Shown: positions 23,996 through 34,900 of the stretch, piece after piece
Numbering within the stretch: the stretch's first letter is position 1
Layout: the number at the start of each line of letters is the position of its first letter
Source of the DNA: Colletotrichum lupini
Taxonomy: Eukaryota > Ascomycota > Sordariomycetes > Glomerellales > Glomerellaceae
Direction of reading: 5' to 3'
Assembly (NCBI RefSeq): GCF_023278565.1
Contig: NC_064672.1
Location: 3,658,001-3,722,000 of the forward strand
Length of the DNA stretch: 64,000 nucleotides
Position numbers and translations under genes: made by a program
Notes under the pieces: model-generated
The model's database searches: none
What the model saw: only the letters and a program-made list of their open reading frames with translations
Told to the model about the DNA's origin: nothing

Positions 23996-24960
23996 GCGGC
24001 GTGGTGTGTCTTCTTGACCTTCTGGAAGTTTCAGAGTTGATGCGTGGTGGTGTATAGATAGCCACTGCAGCATCTTATGTAGAGAATAAGAAAGAAGCAT
24101 ATAATTATGGATGGATCTGGACACAATGAGCTTTGCGTGAACTAGAAGAGACGTAATGTTGGTATCTGATACGTCTCCAGGGCCAGTCATCCATCGCAAA
24201 GTAATTCTATGAGCCCATGTTCCCAACGTATCCCTTCTTGTGCCTCGATTACCCTATCCCATCGTAACCTTGATTCCAATCGTCTCGTGCCGTAGTAACA
24301 CCAGGCCCTCTTACTCTGCCAGGAAAAAGAACAAAATCCCTAAGATGGAGCAGGTATGGCCAGAAAGAAAGCAGACAGAGCTGGCACTCGCCGCGTCGTA
24401 GTTACCTTATACACTCTTTACCAAACATTCACCCGATAACCCTCCCCCGCCACCTGAATACACAAACCCGAATAACCACACAGAGCAAACCTTCATATAC
24501 CCCCCCGGACTCCAGTCCCATCACCAGCCAGCAGGCGCCCGTCTATGTCGACGGGTCAGGTCAAACTGGCTGGGTGGCGGAGTGGTTCATGGTCAACAAT
24601 CGATCTATACAGCAACCACCCTACTCGACGACGGGCTTAGCGAGAGTACCCCGAGTTCGAGTCCCAGCATGAGCACCAAGAGATGTAGCCACACCGGTGG
24701 TGAACTCTTTTTTGTCTTTAATGGTCCTCATATCTATGACTTGTTTGTAGTTTTGTTTGGGCAAGTGCGGTGAAGGGTCGACTACGCACACACACACACG
24801 TCCACCCGTCCCAGGAGAGGTACCCAATGATAATGGTCTTTACACACCCCTATGCTCCGGTAGCTGGCAGAAATGAATACATCCGGGGGGCTTACCACCT
24901 CTACGCCTCTGCACCTCTTCTCCCCATGACTAAATCTTACCCGGTCCACGACGACCTCCA
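23996..24960. other. Convergent intergenic between the membrane-protein gene and RUD3
   Basis: 3' ends of two converging genes. The only structure noted is a tRNA-like pair of internal promoter boxes at about 24575 and 24654, discussed under findings. A (CA) run lies at about 24784-24798. Confidence 0.45.
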
Positions 24961-26820
24961 CTAGCTGCCGCCCCGTCCCGTCGCCGCGCTACTCCCGCTG
25001 TCCTTGCGATCGCGCGGTGTCCCCGCCGACGAGCCCTGATCCAGGCCCTCCTCGGCGCTGCGCTCTAGGAAGCCCGCCCACAGGTCCGCGAGGGACTCCT
25101 TGTTCGCCGAGGTGGGCGTCTCGGAAAAGAACTCGGCGCTCAGCGACGGGGTGCTGGGCGTGCGGTGGAAGGGGGAGGCCGGCAAGCGGAGTATGCTGCT
25201 CGACGCGCCCGGCCTGGCGAGCCCCGCCTGCTCGCGCTGCTCGTCCGTCCAATTGAGGTAGCCGGCCATGACCTGCAGGATCTGGAAGCGCTTGGGATCG
25301 GAGCGGTCGATAGTGAGGAAGTGAAGGAGATGATTCGTCACGACTTGTCTAAGGGGGTGTGTTAGTTGGTCTGCGGTTGAGGCCCGTAGTGCAAAGAGAG
25401 GTCACAGTACCTATCAACGTTGTCCTCTGGTTTCGTCTTCTTCAGGTAACGGAGAGCCTTGGTGAGATGGTCATTGAGCACAATGGCCTCATGCCGCAGC
25501 TTGCCAATCAAGAGGTTCTTCTCCTTGACCTCCTTTTCGAATGGCGCTGTGCGCTCGAGCTCCTTGGTGAGGGTTTCCTTGGCCGATTCGGCCTCGGTAG
25601 CCCTGGTGTCCGCCTCTTGCACAAGCTTCTTCATGGCTTGCAGCTGCTCTTCTGACGTCTCAACCATCTCCCGCAGCTCCTTCTTCCGCGCATCCTGGAT
25701 TTCGCGAAGGGCCTTTTGCAAGTTGTCAATGACCTGCGATTGCTGATCTCGCTCGGACGCGGCGCTCTCGTAGCCGTCACGGAGGCCGGCAATCTGCTCC
25801 TCCAGCTCCGTCACCTTCTCGACCAGGCTCTCCTTGACGGATCGCTCCTCCATGGCGATGACCTCCCACTCGCCCATGGCGTTCGTCGTCGTCTCAACTT
25901 CCTCTTTGAGGTTGGCGACCAGCCTCATAAGCTCCTCGCGCTCCTTGACCCAGTTCTGCTGGGACAGATTGCTTCGGCTGCGCAGACTTGTCGCCTCGCG
26001 CGATGTGTCCTGCAGCTCATCCCGGAGCTTCGCCACCTCTTCCTCGGATGCCTTGGCGCCATTCTGCAGCTCCTCGTTCTGGGACTCGAGCTCCTCGATG
26101 CGCTCCTTGGCCTCTTCCAGCTCGGCGCGATCGCGCTTCAGTCTTTCGCCGAGCGTCGACTTGAGGTGGTTGACTCGCTCGAGGAGACCCTGGTAGCTCT
26201 CTTCTGCCTGTTCCTTGGCCGACGACGTCTCCTCCAGTTCCGACTTGAGCTGGGTGACGGTCTCGTTGTGTGTTCCCTGAATGGTCTCTAGCTGCTTCCT
26301 TAATTGCTCGACCTCTGATCGCAGCGCCTCTCGTTCCTTTGTGAGGGCGTCCAGCTTTGCCGTGGCATCGGGGTTGGTTCCCTGCTCCTCTGCGGCCGCC
26401 TCTATCGGGGGATTCGCATGTCCGTTGCTCGTCGGCCGCTCCGTGTGGCCATTGGCTGTTGTGTCTTTACCCGTTGACTGTTCGGGGCTGGATTCTTCTA
26501 TCGGCGCGGAAGCCTAAGATGGCAGTCAGCTAAGCTGGGCTTTGCGGGGGGATCAAGGGAGTATCACCTGCACCGGGGTTTCCGGCTCATCATCGCCATA
26601 CTCTGCATTTTCGGACGGAGGAGGCGCGCTGTCTGTGTCTATGGGTTCCTTGGGCTTGTTGGCGTTGTTCTTCTTCTTCTTGCCGCTCTTCTTCTTCCCT
26701 GCAAAGTCCCCCGTTAGCTTGGGGCCGCGCATCAACGTAGACGCGGGAAGGATTCAATCGGGGTCACGAACCTGAAGATGCGTTTTGAACCGGATCAGTG
26801 GAGGGAGCGGCGGCCGACAT
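24961..26820 (-). CDS. RUD3: RUD3-type golgin (GRAB/GRIP-related C-terminus)
   Basis: Four exons: complement(26772..26820), complement(26568..26698), complement(25411..26513), complement(24961..25348); introns of 73, 54 and 62 nt all preserve frame; 556 aa. Residues ~85-415 form a continuous coiled coil. The last exon begins with the conserved block QVVTNHLLHFLTIDRSDPKR and then FQILQVMAGYLNWTDEQRE (428-470), which I recognise as the GRAB (GRIP-related Arf-binding) domain of Rud3/GMAP-210. In yeast Rud3 binds Arf1 on cis-Golgi membranes and tethers or organises ER-to-Golgi traffic. A lysine-rich patch (KKSGKKKKNN) sits near residue 20 across the first splice junction. The C-terminal ~85 residues are Ser/Gly-rich and probably disordered. 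Confidence 0.88.
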
Positions 26821-28079
26821 GTTGTCTTCTCAGATGCATCGGGATGGTGTGGATAGCCCTCTGAGCTGGTGGGCGCGGGAACGGGGGAAGCTCTTTTTCT
26901 TCTTCTTTCACGAGGGTCCGGTCGGTTGGGAATTGGGATGTCGACAGTTTGCACCTGGGCGGGCTTGCATGTACTTACACCACGTAAGCTAGGTTCGCAA
27001 ATTAGCGAGCGTGTTCACTTCCCACGCGGAACCTAGGGTGCTGCTCCCCCGTCCCCCACACTAGGTAGGTGGCCACTGAGCTCCACAGAAAGGTACCGAT
27101 AGCGAGGTGTATTAGCTAAGGCCTGGTGGACGCGGCGCTTAAACGCTGGGAACCATCCTGCCGAGCCAGGACGTGAACATTGTCATCGTAAACACAATCG
27201 TGGTTTTTATCCTAGAGAGTCATGTATTTTTTTATTGAGCTATACGGACTCTATCCTGTTCCCAGTCTTATGATATGGACAAGAAACCTGCAGTTTTCAT
27301 TCTGGATTTCACGGTTTGCTATGAGCACAGAATCGATACATGAAACGGTGGCCCTAGCAGGTGGTCAACTGACTAACACGAGCCACACTTTGAGGCTTGC
27401 ACTTTCTGTGGCTCGACCTGCTAGTGTTAAACAATTTTGGGTGACTCTTGTATAAAGCAATGCCTAGGATTCAGAGTGTCATGACAAGAATTCAATGTGG
27501 CATCTTTCCTTGTTCAAGACACCTCAAACAGCTTGTTTGTTTCTCGTACAAAGTGCACCTCTGTATCGGCTGGCGCAAGTCCGTCCTCCACGGTTCACGA
27601 CCATGGGACTGAGGTGGGCAGATGGCGGGTCCCTCGCTTAGTCATTCTTATCTTATCGCCCAAAGCCTTCAAGAAGCGTCTCCGTCTGACGGAAATTTTC
27701 CCGTTTCCTCTTTCCTTCTTCACATATTTTACCCTTCGCTGAAATATCACTAGAGCAAGCGCATTTTCCCCAATGACTTGTTCATTTTTGACGCTGAAGT
27801 AGAGTGATTCAAACGCCTTTTATAATCCCGGTGCTTGCCCCCAACTTTTTGGGTTGAAATGGGTGCGACGGGTTCGCTATGTGCGCACATACTAACTTGA
27901 ACCCATTGAATTATGTCCCATTGTGTGTTCTTGACGCAACGACTCCTGAGCGACAGAAACACGAGTAGAATACCTGATGCCAAACAACAGAAAAAACACA
28001 AGACTTTTCGTGAAACCCCAAGAGATGGAGCGAAACAGTTCCGTCGTGACGAGGGATATCATTGAAAAAGAGCCTCTCT
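26821..28079. other. Intergenic between RUD3 and NOP15
   Basis: Contains the RUD3 promoter, a 71-nt imperfect inverted repeat at 27354-27424, and the 3' region of NOP15. No gene seen. Confidence 0.5.
27354..27424. repeat. Imperfect inverted repeat able to form a hairpin
   Basis: CTAGCAGGT (27354-27362) and GAGCCACA (27380-27387) pair with TGTGGCTC (27407-27414) and ACCTGCTAG (27416-27424). The left arm carries 17 extra bases between its two blocks, so the structure is a hairpin with a bulge; TAACAC/GTGTTA can pair instead. Function unknown. Confidence 0.6.
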
Positions 28080-29375
28080 TTAACCCCTGGACTTTCTCCT
28101 CTTGCCGCCCTTGGGCGTCGCCTTCTTCGCAGACTTGGGCGTCTCAACCTCGGCAACCTTCCCCTCCTCCTCCTTGGCAGCCTCCTCCTTCTTCTCCTCC
28201 TCAACCGGCGCAGCCTCGATAGCCTTGGTCTCCTCAGGCGCGTCGACAGCCATGGGCTCAGGCGGCGGCGCAACAGCCTCCTTCAACTTGGGCGCCTCGA
28301 ACTCGTACCCGATAGCCTTGAGCTTCTCGGCGCGCTCCAGCCTCTTCTTCTCCTCCTTGGACACCTTGTGCGTCCAGTCGGACTCGGTCCTCTGCTTGGC
28401 CACCTCGCCGGCGGCGATCTTGTGCCAGGGGATCTTCTTGAAGCGCTTGTTGGCGCCCTTCCACACGTCCTCGTGCAGCTGGTCCGCCGGCACCGTCTTC
28501 ACCTTGAGAATGTGGCCGAACAGCAGGTAGCTGTCCATGGTCTTGGCCACGATCTCGGCCGTGCTGGCCTCGGCGAACTCGAGAAAGGCGTAGTGCTTGC
28601 TCGCGCCGGATTTCTTGTTGCGCGCCAGCCGGAGGCGGGTGATGTTGCCAAACTGTGAAAAGTAGCCCTTGAGCTCGTGCTCGTAGAAGCCGTGGGGCAG
28701 CCTGGAGATGAAGACCACGCCGGGCTCTTCCTTTTTGCCGTTTGTCAACTGCTTCTGCTTCTTGAACTTGGGCACCTTGCCCACGTCCTGGCCCGACTTG
28801 AAGACGGTGCCGTCGCCGGCTGGCGCGTCCTCCGGGTCCAGGCCGGCGGCGAGGGCGGCAATGTCAGCGTCGACCTCCTCATCGTCATCCTCCTCCTCGA
28901 ACGCTACGACAGAGGTCTCGGCATCCTCGGTGGCTTCGGGCTCAGCCTCCTTCTCCTTCTCTTCCTCCTCGACGGGCTCGGCGGGCGCGGGGGCGGCAGA
29001 CTTCTTCGACTTCGCGTTCGCCTTGACGGGCTTCTGCTTCTTCGCCGCGACGGGAGAAGCTTGCGCCTCCTCGGGAGCTGCTCGGGAGCATGGTGGTAAG
29101 CCAATGCAACATTGTTAGAATCCAATCGGGACACACCTTTGCGCTTGGGAGCTTTCTCGACCTTCTCCTCCTTGGTGGCCTTCTTGGTCACCTTCTTGGG
29201 CGCCTTTTCGGTCGCAGGCTCAACCTTTTCAACCTTTTCGACCTTGGCCGCCTTCTTCGCCACAGGCTCCTTGCCAGTGACGGCTGACAACAAATATTAG
29301 TTTTAAAAAAACAAGGAACGGTCTTTTACAGCTTGGCAACTTACATCTGGTTCTTTTTCTCAGTTCGGGGGCCAT
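28080..29375 (-). CDS. NOP15: Nucleolar RRM protein, NOP15/NIFK family
   Basis: Exons complement(29345..29375), complement(29137..29283) and complement(28080..29077), with 61- and 59-nt introns carrying CTAAT/CTAAC branch sites; 391 aa beginning MAPELRKRTR. The single RRM (~179-260) has GVVFISRLPHGFYEHELKGY (RNP2 region) and a KHYAFLEF RNP1 core. The downstream KRFKKIPWHKI motif is typical of Nop15/NIFK proteins, which are needed for ITS2 processing in 60S subunit maturation in the nucleolus. The N-terminus (1-155) alternates Lys/Ala-rich KxAKVEKVEK runs with an acidic EEEDDDEEVD tract, and the C-terminus ends in a Lys/Arg-rich tail, both common in nucleolar proteins. A transposon-derived insert begins 285 bp upstream of the start. 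Confidence 0.9.
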
Positions 29376-29659
29376 TCTTGCTGATGTGTTTGAGGGAGCA
29401 ATGGTTAGACAAAGTCCCTGGAAAACCGAGCCTGTACCCACACGCCTTGATCGAGTACCGTCGCAAAGGCAAAAAAAATAAAAATTTCCAAGATTCTGCC
29501 GTCCCGAGGTGGAGGCGGTGAGGCCATGCGACCCCGCTAAACCCGCTCAGCGCGTATTTCCAGCTGCCCCGAGAACGACTTTTTAGTGGGTACATTTATA
29601 CTGCATGTGCGCCTGTAGTGCCGTCCTTGAGCGGTGTTGCAGCACCTATCTACTCTTTA

Positions 29660-29711
29660 AGACTCCACCCCACACGACGGATCACCCCCTACGACAGATC
29701 ACCCAATTCGG
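29660..29711 (+). repeat. Left TIR of the 795-bp element
   Basis: Perfect inverted match to 30403-30454. Contains a near-duplicated 14-mer, ACGACGGATCACCC (29674-29687) and ACGACAGATCACCC (29691-29704), a plausible paired transposase-binding site. Confidence 0.9.
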
Positions 29712-30402
29712 CCAGATTCAGCCAAAACCGCTATTCCATATATATATGAATAATTAAAAAATAAATATTTTAAAAAATACAGAAGCTATAAAAAAATATA
29801 ATTAGTATAGAAAAATATTTAAAAATAATTATTTTATATTATATTATATAATAATATTAGATTTAAGATATGCTTCTAAATGTTAGTGTTTATTAGTAAT
29901 TTCCATATAAATACTAACATTAGACTATGTTATATAACTCTTTTATTTATTAGAAAAAATAAAATTTTAAAGTTGATTATTTTTAATAGATTTAAATAAG
30001 ACTTATATAAATAGTTTTTGATTAGTAATATAAGTATTATTATATAGAAATATTAAGTTATATTATAATAAGTAGTACTCATAAAAACTTAAATTTCCTA
30101 AGCTTATGTAATTAGTATAACGCTAAAAGTAGTATATTTAAGCTTAGAAAAATATTATAAAAATTATAGTACTTTAAAATACTTAACTTTATTTATTTTT
30201 TATAAAGTTAGAAATCGTATTTTTATATAGTAAAAAAACATTATATTTAATTTAATAATATCCTAATTAGTATAATAGATTATAATTTTTAAAAATTATT
30301 TTAATAAGAAAACTATATTTTATATATCTAAAAGTATTTTTTATATATTTTTAATATTATAAAATAAAGTAGGTAGAATTAGTGGTTTTTGACTGAATTG
30401 TA

Positions 30403-30454
30403 CCGAATTGGGTGATCTGTCGTAGGGGGTGATCCGTCGTGTGGGGTGGAGTCT
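30403..30454 (-). repeat. Right TIR of the 795-bp element
   Basis: Perfect inverted match to 29660-29711, followed by TA at 30455-30456. Confidence 0.9.
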
Positions 30455-30456
30455 TA

Positions 30457-31032
30457 CCAGGGGAGCTGAGGTTGCCTTTAGTTCCCTGAAAGGTTCCCCT
30501 GAAAGGAACCCAACGCCCAAGGACTGGAAATCCGTCAATGAGGTTGATGCACAGCTAGTACCTCTCACAAACCTCAGGCTGGGATCTCATGTGAAAGAAC
30601 GGTAATATCATCTTGCCATCTTACAACCAGAACGACTTTGTCTTGACGACTCCACAAGAACGCCACCCAACTGCCTGTTCACCGCAATCGAGTCGACAAT
30701 TAAGAGAGAACATTTCAACCCACCGCAATCACAGGAGTTCTCACTTGCCATATTGCCAAAAACGCATCACAAAACTCGACGTATCTCATCAGGGAGGGAC
30801 CCATCAGGACTTTTCACCTCACGAGCTTAACTGAGGAGGGCCAGTCTTCCGGCGCAAATTTCCCCTGGTCCGCCCAAACTCATCAAGAAGCAAAACCGTC
30901 CATACCTCTGGCGCCAACTTTACAGTCAGTAAGACCAGAGGGGGCTTACTCATAGCAGACTGCCCTCATAGGTGCCCTTATCATCAATAGAAACCTCATC
31001 ATCCTCAAGAGAGCTCGCCTCGATTCAGCAAC
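30457..31032. promoter_or_regulatory. SMN upstream region
   Basis: 576 bp between the mobile element and the SMN start codon; ordinary composition and no coding region. Expected to hold the SMN core promoter and leader. Confidence 0.45.
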
Positions 31033-31941
31033 ATGGCCGGCAACGATATGGAAATGTCGCACAGTGAGATGTGGGACGACTCTGCGTTGATAGAGTCATG
31101 GAAAGAGGCCCTGGACGAGTACAAAGTAAGCGACAGATCCAATCTCATCAGGAGGGGAGGAGGGGAAGAGGAATTCAATACTCGCGGAAGCAGAGCAGTC
31201 AGTCGCTAACCAACCTTGCAGAAGTACCACAGCATTCACGCAAAGGGAGGCAAGCTCAAAGACCTTGATCTCCAGGAGAAGACGGAAGATACCCAGTACG
31301 GCTAAGCCTTCTTTCTTTAATCACCCCCAAGACCCAAGAAATCTTGTCCCGAGACTCTGACACGTTAATGATCTACGCAGGACCGCCGACGACGCGCAAA
31401 CGCAGGCCGTCGATCAGCCAGAGATCGCGGATGATGCTGCAGAGAGAGCCGACAAAACAAAGGGGTTGAGCAGCACGGATGTAAAACACCCCCGATGATG
31501 AACCCCCTCCCCAGACGAAAATCCAGGCAGATCAAAAAAGCTTGGCTTTCTCTGTTCTCTACCTCGTCGTTATGCAGCAAATCTCTATCTTGTTCGCTTC
31601 CGCTAACGTCTTCCTTGCTCGCCCCGATCTAGGTCCAGGACCAGGCAGATTCAACAGGTGTGCCTATGGCAAAGGCCAATGGCCCCCCAGGGCCTGCGAC
31701 AATGGGCCCGCAGAGTCTTCTCGGATCAGGTATGTAAACGATCCCGGACTATCCAGAGTTGGGACGGCAGTTGCAGTGTAGCCTCTTTTGAACTTGGACA
31801 CAGGACTGACTGAGGGCCCCTCTTTCTTCGGGGTTTGTAGTGCAAGACGAGGGTTTGAAGAGACTTTTGATGTCATGGTACTATGCTGGCTACTACACGG
31901 GATTGTACGAAGGCCAGCAACAACAGCAGCAGCAGCAATAG
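31033..31941 (+). CDS. smn1: Survival motor neuron (SMN) orthologue, minimal form
   Basis: Five small exons: 31033..31125, 31222..31295, 31381..31480, 31633..31729 and 31841..31941; all four introns (85-152 nt) preserve frame and the product is 154 aa. The N-terminus carries the Gemin2-binding signature WDDSALIESWKEALDEYKKY (14-33). The C-terminus has the YG-box oligomerisation helix (GLKRLLMSWYYAGYYTGLYE, ~126-145), with the spaced Tyr and Gly residues that form the SMN zipper. There is no Tudor domain, as in the 152-aa fission yeast Smn1. SMN with Gemin2 assembles Sm rings on spliceosomal snRNAs. The protein ends in eight consecutive Gln residues directly after the YG-box, which I have not seen described. 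The middle (~60-120) is poorly conserved and disordered. Confidence 0.9.
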
Positions 31942-34900
31942 CCAGGACCAGACAGATGCCAAAAGTAAATAGTGTGAGCCAATCGATACCCAGCGAGAGA
32001 GCGGCTGCAAGTGCGACGACGAGGCTGAGCAGACCCCTTGAGCCTGGCCAGCTGGGACACACGAAATGCAAGGTTGTGTGGGGAATGGGGTGAGGTTGGT
32101 CGTCCTGAAAAGCGGCTACCAGAGAGTTTATCTGATCGACGTGCGGGAGGGCGAGTTCTGTAACACGATCTGTTCCATCGTCCGATGATGCAACGGCGCC
32201 ACACCGTTCCATGTCTGAGGTTCGCGTGGCATGTGTCACGCGAACGACAGGAGCAGCAACCTCTTCAATCAGCAGCCTCTTGATTCGTCTTTTCTATCAA
32301 GTTGTCTGCTTGGCTCTTGGGACGGGGGAATTTAGGATGCGGTCCAAGTCGGGGTCGGGCGAACTTGGCCTGGCGGGCCCAATAAAACCTATGATGACTG
32401 CGACAGGAAGGGGGGAAAAAAGCTAGTGTAATCATGTCGGCTATCCAAGAGTTCGTTTTGTTTCACCGTGGAAGGGTCTAGGCTTGGTTGTTTCTGTCCT
32501 TTCGCCCCGAGAGGCAACGCCCCAGCAAAATGCGTGTCAAGGCTTTTCTTACTTTAATCGTCATCGCGCAGATGCAGCTTGGGCGGATAACAAGGCAATG
32601 TGCGGCGACCAGACCAGTCTCTGAACAGAGAGATTCCTGGCAAGGCCGCCACGCCGCGGGCGGGCATACAAGAGATGACACTCCTTAGCGCAGGCCGGCC
32701 AAGAGGTCTTGGGTATGATGAAGGCGGCCCAAGGGAATTTAGTTGAGATGACTCTCTGTAGGGTTGCGATCGGAAACAAGTCGAAAGGTATTGGATGGAA
32801 ACGTGGAGTTGCAATGTTCCACCGATCCGCGGCCTCGACAATTCAAGAGTCAAGACCCATCCGGATGTTTTCAGACTGGACTCGCGTAGCCGTACATATT
32901 ATCATGGGCCGACTTCCGGCCAATTTGTTTCCCCTGTCGGTGAAGTGTTGCTCGAGAATCTGCATGTGCTTGGTGCGCCAATTGTTCATGGCAGGATGGC
33001 GCTTTCCTGAGCCGCTCTATCCAGAAGGTTTACACAATGAGCGTGGAGATCCTCCGGACCGGAGTCATGTTGCAAAAGACGGACGTCCATCCCGAAATGA
33101 GCGATGCAGTGGATCACACGGCGCGGGTACGACGGATAGGATTAGGTTGGGCTTGACAGGAGGCCGATGCCTTCTTTCGGCCCATGCCCGAGCAGGCTGG
33201 CGATGCGCTGTATACGTACGTCAGGCTGACCGAGCCACTTAGCAGCAAGCAGTACCACAGGCAGGCCGCACCCGGAGATGGATCTTGACATGACAAGTAC
33301 CGGCGGAAGGAAGGCTGCGCCAAGTGGTGTATCGACGGTATTGTGCACAGTCAGTCTCCTTGCGACTCGGGCCTAGAAATGACGGGATGATGGTATGATG
33401 GCAGTGCTGGAAGGAGAATAAGCCGATGTCTAGCGCTGTCGGTGGACCTGTGTCAAGACAAGGCTGATGGTTGCACCAAAGTCCTATAGGAGCAGATAGT
33501 GTAGGAGCGGTCGGTTAGGATGGTTCACGATGCTCGTTGGATAAGAACAGGGCACATGGATGTATTTGTGGTTGTCTTGGAAGTTGGGATCATGGATGGG
33601 ACGGAGGAGTGGTAGGGTCCGTCGTAAGGTAGGCGTAGCAGTAGCAGTGTGTGGCGGCTGACAATGGCGGGTGAGATGAGCAAAGTTGGTTGGAGGACTG
33701 GATGACGGCAAGACTGGATTGGGCCGTGTCTATCTGAATGGCCGAATGTCTGTGAGTGTGTGTGGGCTCTCTTGCTAGTTGCAACAGAGAAGTCTTGGAC
33801 AAGTCTTGGAGTGTGGACCGGGAGGAGAGTTGCCCGTGACCAAAAGACACGATGAAAAGAGGATAAGGTAGGTAAGGTAGCAAGGCAAAGGGGGAAGAGG
33901 GGAGAGGGAGAGGGGGCTTGTTTCAAAGTCTTCATTGGCTGTTTGAGGCGGCTGTACGCCCAGCATCAAGGTGCTTGGAGACGCTGGCACGCCTGGTTCT
34001 TGCGATGCCTTGCTATCCGTGACGACTCATGCCGGGACTGCGGGCAGATGGGGAGAAGGCCGCTTGAGCCTGAGGCTGGTGCCAAAGAAGCCGAAAACCG
34101 AGATGGTGCGGGATGATGGCGTTGCAAATCGCACAGCGATATCCGTATACGACCTTGCCTAGTACTTACGGTAAAGGTACGGAGAGGCTTGAGGAACCCA
34201 GAAGGCAGGAGTGGCAATGCTAATGGGGAATGTACCTTGGCACGTGTGAAGACGATGGGACCTGCTTGACCTAGTTCCCGGAATTTGACATGTCCAGCAG
34301 CAACGACTCAACAAGTATCTCTATCTACATAGGAACTTGACCCTGATGAGATGCCAGCAACTGCATCTCACCAGACTCAAGGAGAAAGATACGTATTTTG
34401 AGGGCGGCAGCGCTAAAAAACGGGTTCGTGCCTGGCACTGGAGAGGGAACACGGGGGGAGTACCTTACGAATAAGAAAAAAAGGTATAAGGTTGATGGGT
34501 AGAGTTGTATTGTGTCTCGGTACCTGCAGGAACGGTGTGGCAGATGAGGAACTCGCCAACTCGGGATGCAGGAAAGAGGAAGGAAAAGTGGAAAACGGGG
34601 GAAGGAAAGTGGAGGGAAGGAGACCGAGGAGTTGAGCAGGTGGGGACGCCATCCCGTGGCTCCGGCAGCTAAAATGTCTTGTCAGGGGGCAATTCGACGG
34701 TCCAACCACCTTAATTGGCTGCATTAAGGTTTAGCACACCCCAAGACAGCGGGAGGGTTAATTTGCGTAAGGTTAGGTAGGTATCTAATGAAGAACCTGA
34801 ACCTCGGGGAAGGAAGAAAGAGACAAGCCTTCCAAATTGGCAATGACAAGTGACAAGCACATCGGGCAATTCTACTTCGCAATTTGTTTGGTGCAATGGG

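Larger units (their letters stand above)
29660..30454. mobile_element. 795-bp MITE-like TIR element (TA target site)
   Basis: The element starts AGACTCCACCCCACACGACG; its first 52 bp (29660-29711) are a perfect inverted copy of its last 52 bp (30403-30454), and similarity continues more weakly to about 75 bp. TA flanks both ends (29658-29659 and 30455-30456). The core (about 29735-30365) is very AT-rich, has no coding frame and contains a 14-bp hairpin at 29880-29920. TA duplication, long TIRs and lack of coding capacity fit a non-autonomous Tc1/mariner-class element. It sits between the divergent NOP15 and SMN genes. Confidence 0.85.

Noticed and set aside
23159..24226. 355-codon minus-strand frame
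   Set aside because: Exact antisense of the membrane-protein exon; an artefact of strong G/C third-position bias. The + strand frame has membrane segments and a matching first exon.
32709..33242. 177-codon + strand frame
   Set aside because: Random-like composition, no conserved motif and no plausible start context.
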